Notes: generated from the sequence alone by a model not told the origin. 64,000 nucleotides of DNA from Reticulitermes speratus (GCA_021186555.1 JAJKFL010000330.1:32713944-32777943), one strand, 5' to 3'. Numbered from the stretch's first letter, positions 48,631 through 60,219 are shown. Numbers and translations are program-made.

Positions 48631-49164
48631 TATAGATAAAGTAACTATGCAGTATCAGGAATAAAGACTGTGTGTAAGAAGTTTAAAATGGACTTTGAAA
48701 ATATATTAACGATATATTAATAATAACAAATAATAAAAGTGTGGAATATAATATTAAAATAGGAAAAGCGTAGGCGAGTCTTTTAGGAAGAGGGTCTGTA
48801 TGCATTTCTTTCGTTGTTTTTAGTAATAGCACGTTGAAACGTGGATATTTGCTTGAACAATATGTTCTGTTACGATGGTCTCTGTTTTGTATCTACAAAG
48901 GGGCAGTTGGCTTTTTATCGATGTTTATATACATTGGTAGTTAGTTTCTACTCAATGATATTTCGAGCACGTTTCTATGAATGGACCAGTTGCAGGGTGG
49001 GGAAAAAACAATTCTTTTCGAACAGTTAGATCCGCGAAATTTGACCGAATAATAGCGAAAAAAGTAAGGTATTTAAAGTAATATTTGCTGTCTTTCTTTG
49101 AGCAACACGTTCCTTTATATTTGTCAATAATGCTTAACTGATCCATCGAAGGCAACCTTACCCT

Positions 49165-49465
49165 ATCATTCATTCATTCTTTTGCCTGTCTTAAGACAGG
49201 TCTATAGCATATTCCAAAGCGAGTTCTCCACAGAGTGCGATCTAGTGCTTCCTCTTTGAATTTCCAGTATCTTCTCTTTTCCTTAAGGTCATCCAGTAGC
49301 TGCTTACGTCTTCTTCCTCGTCTTACCGTCATTTCTATCCTTCCTTCTAACTTCCCTTCAATCACGTGTTTCAGAAGGCAGTTCCTACGCAAGATGTGAC
49401 CAATCCAGTTAGCCTTTCTTCTTTTTATTGTATGTACGATATTCCTCTCCTTCCTACCCTATATA
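49165..49465 (-). mobile_element. LINE 3' fragment (RTE-like, copy 2), in fuss intron 2
   Basis: Same family as the intron 1 copy: the minus strand reads RRNCLLKHVIEGKLEGRIEM, RRGRRRKQLLDDLKEKRRYW and ALDRTLWRTRFGICYRPV, with an (AATG)n tail at 49165-49180. It is shorter at its 5' end, losing homology just after the region coding for the KRRKANWIGH peptide. Dead fragment. Confidence 0.8.
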
Positions 49466-49699
49466 GGATACTTCTAAATTTTAGGAAGACTCACTTCACG
49501 TGATATATTCTGGGTAGTCCTGGGCACGTGACTTCTTTATGGCGTTTGGTGACCTGTTCTCCGGTTTATGATCCACACATTTCTCAGATGAACACTCTCC
49601 ATAACCCCTTTCCTTTACCATGGACTTTAATGGTGTCTTTCCATTAAAGTTCACATCTTAAACAACAGCATTTCACGTGATTTTAAAACTTTCTTCCAG

Positions 49700-50320
49700 G
49701 TTACGCATGCCTGGGAAGACGTTAAAGCGATGTTTAACGGTGGAACCAGAAAACGCTTACTGGCGTCAGCAGCTGTCATGCACAACCAGAACCGTCACCC
49801 ACCGTCAACACCGACACCGGCCAAACAGACCAAAATGACACAAGACACTTCGCCGACAACACTGCCGTTCTCTGCGACCCCAGCCTCTCTCCCAGCGCCA
49901 CCTCCCCGCGTCCCACCGTTTCCTGACCTACCCTTGCCACTTTCCCACAGCCTGGTGATGGACTATGTCTGGCACCACAGCACCAGCAGCATTAAGCACC
50001 ATCAATTCCCATTCCCGTCTTACGCAGCGGCATTTCCTTGGCTTGCGAAGCGAGGGAGTCCTTTTCTGGGCATCGGACCGGCACCGCATCCTGACGGATC
50101 CCTTCACGCGACAGTGGGACCGCAGCCAGGAGACAACAAACTGCACCAGTCGGCGTTCCGACCGGTGTACCCAGTGCTACCTCGGCCTTTGGAGACTGAA
50201 AAACAGCCCGACTACGAATTAGAGACTTGCAGCGACGAGGAAACAGTTGATATCGAGACGACAGAGGAGGAACCTGCCGCAGTCACGGACAGTGCCTCTA
50301 CCTGCTGGAACAAGGACCAG
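49700..50320 (+). CDS. fuss: SKOR/fussel exon 3: HAWEDVKAMFNGG motif and Pro-rich linker
   Basis: Continues the same protein from exon 2 in phase 0: ...SPPDE | VTHAWEDVKAMFNGGTRKR. This is the segment that directly follows the SMAD4-binding domain in SKOR proteins and is diagnostic of the family. The acceptor is ttcttccag at 49699 and the donor is CAG|gtcagt at 50321; 207 codons, again ending in phase 0. After the motif the sequence is low-complexity: Pro/Thr/Ser-rich (about residues 35-75), an aromatic/His stretch (MDYVWHHSTSSIKHHQFPF), then an acidic run (ETCSDEETVDIETTEEEP). Such linkers are expected to be disordered. GC content is much higher than in the flanking DNA, as for exon 2. The C-terminal coiled-coil region typical of the family is absent here and must be in later exons that I could not find before 64000. 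Confidence 0.92.
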
Positions 50321-50350
50321 GTCAGTGTTATTGTGTGTCACTGTTGTCGT

Positions 50351-50775
50351 GTTCGTTCATTTATTCTGTAGTCTGTCTTAAGACAGGTCCGTAGCCTCTT
50401 CCAAAGCGAGTTCTCCATTGAGTGCGATCTAGTGCTCCCTCTTTCAATTTACAGTATCTTCTCTTTTCTTTAAGGTCATCCAGTAGCTGCTTACGTCTTC
50501 TTCCTCGTCTTCCCGTCATTTCTATTCTTCCCTCTAACTTTCCTTCAATCACGTGTTTCAGAAGGCAGTTCCTACGCAAGATGTGACCAATCCAGTTAGC
50601 CTTCCTTCTTTTTATTGTATGTACGATATTCCTCTCCTCCTTGACTCTATGTAATACTTTTTCATTTCTCACACGATCGGTCCAACTGATCTTCTCCATC
50701 CTTCTCCAACACCACATTTCAAAACTTTCCAGATACTTCTAATCTACTTTCCGAAGTGTCTAATTTTCAGCACCA
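50351..50775 (-). mobile_element. LINE 3' fragment (RTE-like, copy 3), just after fuss exon 3
   Basis: The minus strand has an open frame of about 118 codons starting MWCWRRMEKISWTDRVRNEK and ending YGPVLRQTTE, so here the two segments that are frameshifted in the intron 1 copy are in one frame. The ATGAATGA-type tail begins about 30 bases downstream of the exon 3 donor. A 5'-truncated retroelement, not a host gene. Confidence 0.82.
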
Positions 50776-50810
50776 TACATATTATATATACGTGCATTCG
50801 GTCATAATTT

Positions 50811-51056
50811 TAAGTCAAAACAACCAATGCACAAGAATCATTACCAAAGTATATTTGCAACCCCTACACACGTTTCTGTCGCTCCAATGTGTATTTCCAT
50901 TATAATGCCGAATGTGTGTGTATCTGGATATCATAAATACTTCTGATCTTTGATGCGCACCCTGAGGATGGCAACTCGATTGCCGAAACGTGTGTAGAGG
51001 TTGCAAATATACTTTGTTAATTATTCTTGTGCATTGGTTGGTTTGACTTAAACCAT
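50811..51056. mobile_element. fold-back element 7
   Basis: The left arm 50811-50880 (aagtcaaaacaaccaatgca...) and right arm 50953-51056 (its inverse, ending gcattggttggtttgactta) pair around a 75-base centre. The right arm has CUGAGGA-U-GGCAA-CUCGA-UUGCC-GAAAC at 50962-50989. The left arm retains only gtttctgtcgctcc. Lies in fuss intron 3 if that intron extends this far. Confidence 0.8.
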
Positions 51057-51454
51057 ATATATGAAACCTTGAAACACTCCGCCTCCACGGAGATCCGAAT
51101 GCAGGAATAATTTACCTCCGGACTGTTTTGTCTCCAGAAGGAGCATCTCGCACTTGTCTTTGTTTCTGGAAAGAGACTATACGGAAAAAATAATAATGTG
51201 GCAGTTTATCTCATGAGTTTTCTAAATCGTAGGACTCAAAAGTTTCGGTACTGCAAACGCCTCAACGAATTTCGGTAACTCTGCCGTAACCCTTCCAAAA
51301 TTACCCCAACTCGTGGAACACAAAGGCACGCTGCAATATCCTAATTTCGCATAATTACAAACAACAAAGTATTCAAATTCCAAACAACATGTCGTATCAT
51401 TATTCCAGATAGATTTTGTAAAGTATTTAAATACTAAATACAAAATTTTTTGTT

Positions 51455-51835
51455 TATTTGTATGGCTCGACAGCCCTATATGGGCCTGGGCCTCCTCGTT
51501 TCGTCGAGGTTTCACGATCACACACATTTGAGACACACCACAGTCGGTAGGACTCCTCTGGACGAGGATCAGCTCGTCGCAGAGACCTCTACCTGACAAC
51601 ACACAACACACACAACAGACAGACATCCATGCCCCCGGTGGGATTTTTTCCCCTTTGATCCATTTTTGTACTGTTTATATCCTTTCGTCCTTCATGTCAC
51701 TTTACGTTCCTTGCTACCGTCCTTACAACAAACACAACACAAACATCCATGCCCCCGGCGGATTCGAACCCACAATCCCAGTAAGCGAGCGGCCGCAGAC
51801 CACGCCTTAGACCGCGCGGCCACTCGGATCGGCAA
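51455..51835 (-). mobile_element. tRNA-derived SINE, family A, split
   Basis: Body 51465-51640 ends at gcccccggtgggattttt; after about 80 unrelated bases the end of the body is repeated and completed (acatccatgcccccggcgga to the head at 51835). Either an insertion with local duplication or two overlapping copies. Confidence 0.8.
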
Positions 51836-52271
51836 TACAAAACTTCATCCTTCTAAATTATAACAAAAGAGCGAAAACAACCTCGCAGACCTCTTGAAAG
51901 GGCTTGTGGCTCCCACGGGGCCGTGGAAGACAATTTGAATACCACGATTTTAGCTCACACGGGGATGGCATCCGTGTTGTTGAAAAAAGAAACAGAATTG
52001 ACCTAGAATCTGATGGAAACGTTGTAGGCAGCCTACCTGATACGGACAAAATAAACTTCTACCTCTCTGAGTCACAGATGTAATGGTGGATCAGTACGAT
52101 TTATCAACCCAAAACTGCCCGTAATTTTAAAGTTATTAAATGTTAAAGATGTAATAAATATGCCTTTAATATCAAACATCCCCTTTGGCATGTACAGTCA
52201 CAGTATATTTCACCCTTGTTCAGTAAGTACAGTCACAATCAACATACATATTTGACACAATTAGGTTACCG

Positions 52272-52297
52272 GTTCAGCTCTACAGAGCCATCATCAG
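52272..52297 (-). repeat. solitary hammerhead-like motif
   Basis: The minus strand reads CUGAUGA-U-GGCUC-UGUA-GAGCU-GAAC; the hairpin closes with a G-U pair and the last box is GAAC. Confidence 0.45.
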
Positions 52298-52689
52298 GCC
52301 TATACAATAACTATGAAAATCAAACTCTATACATTTTGTAAAAGGAATCCCCTTATTTTGTAAAATTATATGTATTATGGGGGAGGGTGGGGGGGTTGAA
52401 GGGGGAGGTTGCCTAAGAAACTTATGTATTAAAAATGTGGATATAAACGAAGGATAAAGTACAGAAACTTATAAGGATAAAAACGTGAGTACAAAAAAGT
52501 ATAACAAAATATACAAAAAATGTATCAAAATATATAAAATAGAGTCGGACCTTAAGATGTGGATGTATGTACAGTGCTAATGTACAAGGCCAGTGTTGAT
52601 CCTGTACTTGTACGTACGGATCTTCGTGCGACCGGACAGATTGGTCCTGCAGGGTGGTCGGTTGTGCAGACTTTTTCCCCACACTTCTG

Positions 52690-53240
52690 GTATTTTGTGT
52701 GGTATCCACGCGTTTAAAATTTTCTAGGTTCTATTTTGTGTGGATACACGAGTTTACAATTTTCTAGGTTCTATTTTGTGTGGATACAAAAGTTCACAAT
52801 TTTCTAGGTTCTATTTTGTGTGGATACACGCGTTTACAATTTTCTAGGTTCTATTTTGTGTGGATACACAAGTTTACAATTTTCTAGGTTCTATTTTGTG
52901 TGGATACACGAGTTTACAATTTTCTAGGTTCTATTTTGTGTGGTATCCACGCGTTTACAATTTTCTAGGTTCTATTTTGTGTGGATACACGAGTTTACAA
53001 TTTTCTAGGTTCTATTTTGTGTGGATACACGAGTTTATAATTTTCTAGGTTCTATTTTGTGTGGATACACGAGTTTACAATTTTCTAGGTTCTATTTTTG
53101 TGGATACACGAGTTTACAATTTTCTAGGTTCTATTTTGTGTGGATACACGAGTGTACAATTTTCTAGGTTCTATTTTGTGTGGATACACGAGTTTACAAT
53201 TTTCTAGGTTCTATTTTGTGTGGATACAGGAGTTTACGTA
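52690..53240 (+). repeat. 40-bp tandem array (about 13 copies)
   Basis: Unit tttacaattttctaggttct + attttgtgtggatacacgag, spacing 40, with tggtatccacgcg variants in two units. Confidence 0.97.
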
Positions 53241-53392
53241 CGTTGTGAGGGTTGGAGTTTGTGTGTAGAGGATCAGTACTGTAATAACAGCGCGATTTAG
53301 TAGGAGTAATGGAGGCCTTGGACATTTGTTCTCTTGCCACATAGACATTCAGATAAAAGGGAATATGTCTTTGAAAAGATGTTTCATATTTA

Positions 53393-53812
53393 CGGTTGTT
53401 TTAATGAAAATATGGAAAATACAGTTTGAAAATACTGTTTAAAAATACTGTTTGAAAATACTGTATGAAAATACTGTTTGAAAATACTGTTTGAAAATAC
53501 TGTTTGAAAATATTGTTTGAAAAGATTGTTTGAGATTACAATTTGAAAGTAAGGTTGTTTTAATGAAAATATGGAAAATACAGTTTGAAAATATTGTTTG
53601 AAAATACAGTTTGAAAATACTGTTTGAAAATATTTTTTGAAAATACAGTTTGAAAATACTGTTTGAAAGTACAGTTTGAAAATATTGTTTGAAAATACAG
53701 TTTGAAAATACTGTTTGAAAATACTGTCTGAAAATACTGTTTGAAAATACTGTTTGAAAGTACAGTTTGAAATTATTGTTTGAAAATACTCTATGAAAAT
53801 ACAGTTTGAACT
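53393..53812 (+). repeat. 13-bp tandem array in two blocks
   Basis: Unit gtttgaaaatact (13 bases) with tact/taca alternation. A longer header ggttgttttaatgaaaatat starts each of two blocks (53393 and 53551), giving a 158-bp higher-order period. The minus-strand frames of 126 and 172 codons (SNSIFKQYFQTV-type repeats) arise from this period and are not supported as proteins. Confidence 0.95.
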
Positions 53813-53999
53813 GCACCACTTACCTCGCATTTGAAGAAAATAACATTGTGTGCTATGGATATAAGATATACACACGTATCTAGACGAGGGTTTTCCATAG
53901 AATAACAATGTAATTTTCAGCTTTTAGACAATGTGTAGTTTTGCAAGTTGGCAGTAATATTTCAAGGTAGCAAGCAGCCTAGATCTTCAGCTTTGAAGT

Positions 54000-54190
54000 A
54001 AGGTAAAGTCAAATATAGGGGGAGTAGAGGTATAGCTCCACTTTTTCTTTACCTATTTACTAATAGAGGTGTGTGATAAACATCACGCTTCAGCCGCTTT
54101 TTCCTAGGAAAAGGATCGCGTTATCTACCGAATAGGAGAGATTGTGGGCCCCAAAGACAGTCTGGTGCTTTTAAAGAAGAAAAAATCCCC
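54000..54190 (-). mobile_element. SINE family C fragment
   Basis: gggagtagaggtatagctcc, cacgcttcagccgctttttc and gaataggagagattgtgggc in inverse order. Confidence 0.65.
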
Positions 54191-56365
54191 AATCTTCTTG
54201 AAGGTGTGTGGTCTAATAGGGCCTCAGGCTCAAGTTTGAACATTCAGTAAATGGGCATGACATAACATCCTAGAAGATTACTTTCAGCTCGACATTTGTA
54301 TTTGTTTCAAAAACGCACAGAAATAAGTGTTTATGGGTGAGGGTCCTTCCTGCTCTAGTTATTCTGCTGCAGTGACGAGGTACACTTTTTAAAGGAAACT
54401 ACATGAACACAATAAATTTTTAAACAAGTCAGTTTGTTTGTACTTTAGATATATTTAACACGATGGGATGCAGGCAGCCTTCAAATCTGTCTCTAACGCT
54501 TAAGCCACGTCAAAGCCAAGAGCTTTAATGCTGTAACTTTTGTTCAGAATTGTGTGCGAATGAAGTTCAAAGTTAATTTAAGTAATCAGCCCCAAATATG
54601 CCCCAGGAGAGCAATTTCGAGTTAATTCGAGTTCAGAAGAAAAGTCGTTCAGAGAGGATACTTTCGCATGCTAACGAGAGTTAAGTAACACACGGTAAAG
54701 CGAATCTTTATTCGAAGATAGTGTTAAGCACTATGGCTACAATCTGCTATATCGTGGGGCAATATCTGTGTGTGGCGTTTTTTACCGTCGGAGAAGGTAT
54801 TCTGTAGTACCAATTTACAGCTTAAATTTAAACTTCTAATTTGGGCGACATAATTAGGCTACTAGACCACAGACTACAAGGATTTTCTTTTATCTTGCCC
54901 CGAGGGTGGCAGCATCATCGCATCAAAAGCCTGCATCTGCCGACAAATTCCGTGACAGCTGCCGTACTCAAAAATTTCGTAAAAGAGACGCACCGTATAA
55001 AACATTGGACAGTATTTTTTAGGCAATATGTAACTCAGTGGAGAAGATTTCTTGAGACGCTATACAATATCTCAGCTTGTCAAGACGCCAATCACCTCTG
55101 ATGAAACCTGAACACTAATTTCCGTATTCACTAGACACAATCACTTGACCATCTCGAGAAGAAATTAGTGCCCACGATTATTACCCAAAGCTGTATTTCT
55201 TAAAGGAACCTTTTAATCATCCTTCCATCTACACCTAGGTCTCAGAAGTGGTGCCCTCCTTTTAGGTAATAGATTCCCAAAGATTCGAGTCATGTATTCA
55301 ATTTCAAAGTCATAGAAATCTTCTAAAACCTCTAGTCCCCTTGAAGATCACAGAAAAACTTTGAACTGCGGCACAGATAAATTGCTGTGAACATTTGATG
55401 TCACTAATTCACTTAGTTGTGTTTGTGAGTCGTCTTTCAATACGAAATAGAGCGTCACATTGTCGTGTTCATGTAATATTATTATTATTATTATTATATT
55501 ATATTCGATAAAGTTATTTTCAAAATTCTAGGTAAGTCGCATGGTGTGACCCGTTTCTATTGTGGTCACAGTGGTTATTCAATCGAAGTCAGTCCCTCTC
55601 GCCACGCCCCCCCCCCCCAAACACACAAAATGACACATACACAACGCGATACGATCCAGTCCATCAATAATTCACAGCAACTTCCCGAGCTTTTTTGACT
55701 TGCGAAGTACAATACACAGCAACTTACATATATCATACGTATCAACTTGGGGCCTACACAATCATACTTATGGGCCTTACTTTTTTTCCTCCAGACACGC
55801 AAAACTGTCGGTTTTTAAGTATTTATTATATTCTTTAACAGTTTTAGAATTTCCTTCAGAATTCCAAACAGAAGCTGTGCATAAACATAATGTTACTTTC
55901 CATTTTAGTGGCTTTCACAGAATTATGGAGCGTTAAGAGTCGTCAAGGTGTTAAAAAAAGAACACCCCCCCCCCCCCAACTAGACCCAATTTTAAGCTCG
56001 CAGAATCCGACGTTCCCTCGTATTTTATTCTTTAAAGAAATTTTTAATATTTTTTCCCCCCTTCTCCCAAATATTTAATTTCGTCTTGATTTCCTCAACA
56101 TATTTATTGAGGCTTACCCATTTCCCATCTTTCCTGTTCCTTAACTGATCACCCTAATAATATATCACGACTTTCGTAGTATTTGGACATTTAAATTGGA
56201 AATCGTTCATTATATAATTTTCTCCAATATCCTCTTACAGTCTGTCTCACATATCTACACATTCCCCTCAAAAATAAATTTTCAAAAATCTTCAATCCAT
56301 TTTGCCCTCGAGGCGAAATGTTAAAATTAATTATAATAAATTACATTTTGTCAGTATTCACAGGC
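54190..56365. other. no gene recognised
   Basis: Contains an 86-codon open frame at 54841-55101 of no recognised family, an (ATT)n at 55477-55497, and two C runs (55606, 55963). No SKOR C-terminal exon was recognised. Confidence 0.5.
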
Positions 56366-56662
56366 GGGCCACGATAGCTCAGTCGGTATAGCGACTCGCT
56401 ACAGACTGGACGGTACGGGGATCGAATCCCGGTGGGGGCGAGATTTTCAGAAGCCGTCCAGACAGGCCCTGGGTCCACCCAGCCTCCTATAAAATGAGTA
56501 CTGGGTCCTTTTCCCGGGGGTAAAGCGGCCGGGGCGTAGCGTTGACCACCCACCACCATCTAGCGCCAAGATTAAAGAAAGAGTAGAGCTATACCTCTAC
56601 TCCCCCTCTGAGCCTTCATGGCCTGTTATAGGGAGAACTTTACTTTACCAGTATTTATAGGT
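56365..56662 (+). mobile_element. tRNA-derived SINE, family C, full length
   Basis: Head cgggccacgatagctcagtc (A box tagctcagtcggta) and gggatcgaatcccggtgggg (B box), then gtccagacaggccctgggtc, ttttcccgggggtaaagcgg, ccaccaccatctagcgccaa, ctacctctactccccctctg-like end and tttactttacc. Confidence 0.9.
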
Positions 56663-57204
56663 TCGTAACGGAAATCATTTAGGCAAACCGACAGTCATCT
56701 CAGTTTCATCACACAAATCGCTAGGCCTATGTTGTGACTCGGTCCGACACACAAGTAGAAACATCCGATTTCTATGCAAGAACCAATTGCATTTTCTCCC
56801 CTTGTCACCTCTGATTTCATGATTGTATTCTCTGCCACCGCAACATGACTTGATGGCTGAGAGACAGACTGACGTTTCTCCGTTTAAGCAGCACGAGGGC
56901 ATCACTTGCTCTTCAATTTGGCGTTCCTTCTACTATCTTCTCCAAGTAGAGTTTTCAAAGATCCATTAATACGACTAACATAACTTAGACAACTAATAAT
57001 CAACATACATGTTTATAATTATAACCGTCAATATGACTTACAAACATTCCAACTTTCGACTACATATATTATTCTTCCAAAGACCATTGGACAGTTCTCA
57101 ACTAGTCTCATTCAACTAGCAAAATTAGCCATCAGTTAGTTTCTATGGCTTCGAAAACTGGATCGTTTATTGACCCTTTCGATACGACAACCTGAATTAT
57201 ATTT

Positions 57205-57865
57205 AAAGACTTAGTCCGGACCGCGCAGTAAACACACTGCGTCTCGGTTATACAAACCAGTCAGTTAATGCTGTACAGTGAAATAATCGCTTTTTGTTCT
57301 GAGATCCACACAAAACACATAAATACAGTTCGTACCGCGCAGTAAACACACTCCGTCTCAGTTATACAAACCAGTCAGTTAATGCTGTAGAGTGAAATAA
57401 TCGCTGTTTGTTCTGAGATCCACACAAAACACATAAATACAGTCCGTACCGCGCAGTAAACACACTCCGTCTCAGTTATACAAACCAGTCAGTTAATGCT
57501 GTACAGTGAAATAATCGCTGTTTGTTCTGAGATCCACACAAAACACATAAATACAGTCCGTACCGCGCAGTAAACACACTCCGTCTCAGTTATACAAACC
57601 AGTCAGTTAATGCTGTACAGTGAAATAATCGCTGTTTGTTCTGAGATCCACACAAAACACATAAATACAGTCCGTACCGCGCAGTAAACACACTCCGTCT
57701 CAGTTATACAAACCAGTCAGTTAATGCTGTACAGTGAAATAATCGCTCTTTGTTCTCAGATCCACACAAAACACATAAATACACTGTGTGGGCAGAACAT
57801 AGAATTTGTAAATGTTAAACATGGTGGTACATATAGTAACCACTGGGGCTTTAAAATGTTAAGAA
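57205..57865 (-). repeat. 114-bp satellite element, array D (about 5 units)
   Basis: Inverse orientation. The left flank acctgaattatatttaaaga is the inverse of the array C right flank; the right flank ctgtgtgggcagaacataga...gtggtacatatagtaaccac matches arrays B and C. Confidence 0.95.
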
Positions 57866-58094
57866 GCAGGAATATACACTCACGTGTTTTAAAACTAGAT
57901 CCTCAGAAAAATATTTCCAACTCAGGGCTTCACTTTTCGGGATCTTGCCCTGCTTTCTACCAGCATCACTAGACATCACCAGACAACATATTCAGTATTA
58001 CGAGTAAATGCATAGTGCAACTAATTATAACGTAGCTTCTGTCTGGAGCCTTATAAGAAAGATACGTACGTGCTGGTCTTATGGGCCACTTGTA

Positions 58095-58392
58095 AAGGTA
58101 AAGAAATCCATCTACATAACTGGAGAGACCCTTAGGATTCCAGGAGTTTGAGGCTCCCAGATGTCTAGACAATCGGCATATGAAGGTGGTAAGGTTGTGA
58201 GCCCTACGTACCGGCCGTCTTTACCCCGCAGGAACTATTTCTGGTACTAATTTCTGTTAGAGGCTGAGTCGACCCCAGGGCCAATAGTGCAGCCGGAAGG
58301 TTTGTGTCAATGAAAAATTCCAATGACACCATCGGGAATCGAACCTGCGACCTTTCGGCTTGTAGCGTAGTGCCTCAACCAACTGCATGGGT
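58095..58392 (-). mobile_element. tRNA-derived SINE, family B
   Basis: Inverse copy, full body, with the head near 58390 truncated in the A box (ctcaaccaactgcatgggtt). Confidence 0.85.
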
Positions 58393-58989
58393 TATGTGTA
58401 CATTTTGATGTCATGAATCAGAACACTGCGCTTCGGAAGAAACATTTGTTTCCTTCTTCAGATGAAATTTTGGGGAGTCACCTACTGATTTGGGTCCGTC
58501 AGGAAAAATTTTAATCGTTAAATTTAGTTCAAAATACTGAGGCTAAAAGGGGAATAAATCGTATTTAGGAAGCGTTGTTTTCTGTTCGATATATCAGATA
58601 CGGGCAAAGTCCAGAAACACAGAAATCCTATATACACATGTTCCAGACCTTTCCTGTAGCAAAACGGACAATATTTCAGTTCCAGTCTGTGAACACGATG
58701 TGTGCCCTGCTCCATAAATCTCTAAGTAAGGAACCATTATGACTACGTTATGAAAAGTTCAGTGATCGATATAGTCATTGTAGAGTCGCTATATTGTGTC
58801 TACATCTTGCCTTCATAAATCACCCATCACACAATTTAATCATGCCCAGTACACTCTTATTCATAACACTGCCACTCTTGCTTCAGTGTTAAATAAAATC
58901 TTGATCCGACAAATATACACTCTTTATTAATTTTTATTTAATAAGTCTATATTAAAAGTAGTCCAACATGTTTTGAACTATGTTACATG

Positions 58990-60205
58990 GAAATGGGGGG
59001 TTGTTGAACTAAAATAATTTCGGATCGACTGGGGGGGTTTGAACTCAAATAATTTCGGATCGACTGGGGGGGGTGGGGTTGAACTCAAATAATTTCGGAT
59101 CGACTGGGGGGGTTGAACTCAAATAATTTCAGATCGACTGGGGGGGGGGGGGGTTGAACTCAAATAATTTCAGATCGACTGGGGGGGTTGAACTCAAATA
59201 ATTTCGGATCGACTGGGGGGGTTGAACTCAAATAATTTCAGATCGACTGGGGGGGTTGAACTCAAATAATTTCGGATCGACTGGGGGGGTTGAACTCAAA
59301 TAATTTCAGATCGACTGGGGGGGTTGAACTCAAATAATTTCGGATCGACTGGGGGGGTTGAACTCAAATAATTTCAGATCGACTGGGGGGGTTGAACTCA
59401 AATAATTTCAGATCGACGGGGGGGGTTGAACTCAAATAATTTCGGATCGACTGGGGGGGTTGAACTCAAATAATTTCGGATCGACTGGGGGGGTTGAACT
59501 CAAATAATTTCAGATCGACTGGGGGGGTTGAACTCAAATAATTTCGGATCGACTGGGGGGGGTTTAACTCAAATAATTTCAGATCGACTGGGGGGGTTGA
59601 ACTCAAATAATTTCAGATCGACTGGGGGGGTTGAACTCAAATAATTTCGGATCGACTGGGGGGGTTGAACTCAAATAATTTCAGATCGACTGGGGGGGTT
59701 GAACTCAAATAATTTCAGATCGACTTGGGGGGTTGAACTCAAATAATTTCAGATCGACTGGGGGGGTTGAACTCAAATAATTTCAGATCGACTGGGGGGG
59801 TTGAACTCAAATAATTTCAGATCGACTGGGGGGGTTGAACTCAAATAATTTCGGATCGACTGGGGGGGTTGAACTCAAATAATTTCAGATCGACTGGGGG
59901 GGTTGAACTCAAATAATTTCGGATCGACTGGGGGGGTTGAACTCAAATAATTTCAGATCGACTGGGGGGGTTGAACTCAAATAATTTCGGATCGACTGGG
60001 GGGGTTGAACTCAAATAATTTCAGATCGACTGGGGGGGTTGAACTCAAATAATTTCAGATCGACTGGGGGGGTTGAACTCAAATAATTTCGGATCGACTG
60101 GGGGGGTTGAACTCAAATAATTTCGGATCGACTGGGGGGGGGTTGAACTCAAATAATTTCGGATCGACTGGGGGGGTTGAACTCAAATAACTTCGGATCG
60201 ACTGC
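58990..60205 (+). repeat. 34-bp tandem array with G7 runs (about 36 copies)
   Basis: Unit ttgaactcaaataatttcag + atcgactggggggg, spacing 34. Cag/cgg alternates between copies. The G run is mostly 7 but reaches 12 at 59139-59152. Regular G runs on one strand could form inter-unit G-quadruplexes. Confidence 0.98.
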
Positions 60206-60219
60206 CTTGCATTGGTTCC

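Larger units (their letters stand above)
43008..49699 (+). other. fuss intron 2
   Basis: 6.7-kb intron defined by the donor at 43008 and the acceptor at 49699. From left to right it holds the 83-bp donor-copying array, the left part of a 108-bp repeat array, a 3.8-kb antisense LINE, the right part of the 108-bp array, an inverted arm of that element near 48280-48375, an AQDR-type LINE 3' fragment, and the second RTE-like LINE fragment. The remaining unique-looking stretches (48380-48480, 48630-49160, 49470-49690) show no exon I can recognise. Confidence 0.8.

Noticed and set aside
49730..50371. Independent 213-codon gene starting at the ATG at 49730
   Set aside because: The ten codons before it (VTHAWEDVKA) are conserved and preceded by a splice acceptor, so it is an internal exon of fuss.
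53390..53908. 172- and 126-codon minus-strand frames rich in IFKQYFQTVFSN
   Set aside because: Both frames come from the 13-bp tandem array; two overlapping frames give the same peptide pattern, as expected from a repeat and not from a gene.
54841..55101. Candidate C-terminal exon of fuss
   Set aside because: The 86-codon frame has no heptad pattern or Glu/Arg-rich coiled coil like the SKOR C-terminus and no good acceptor at its start.
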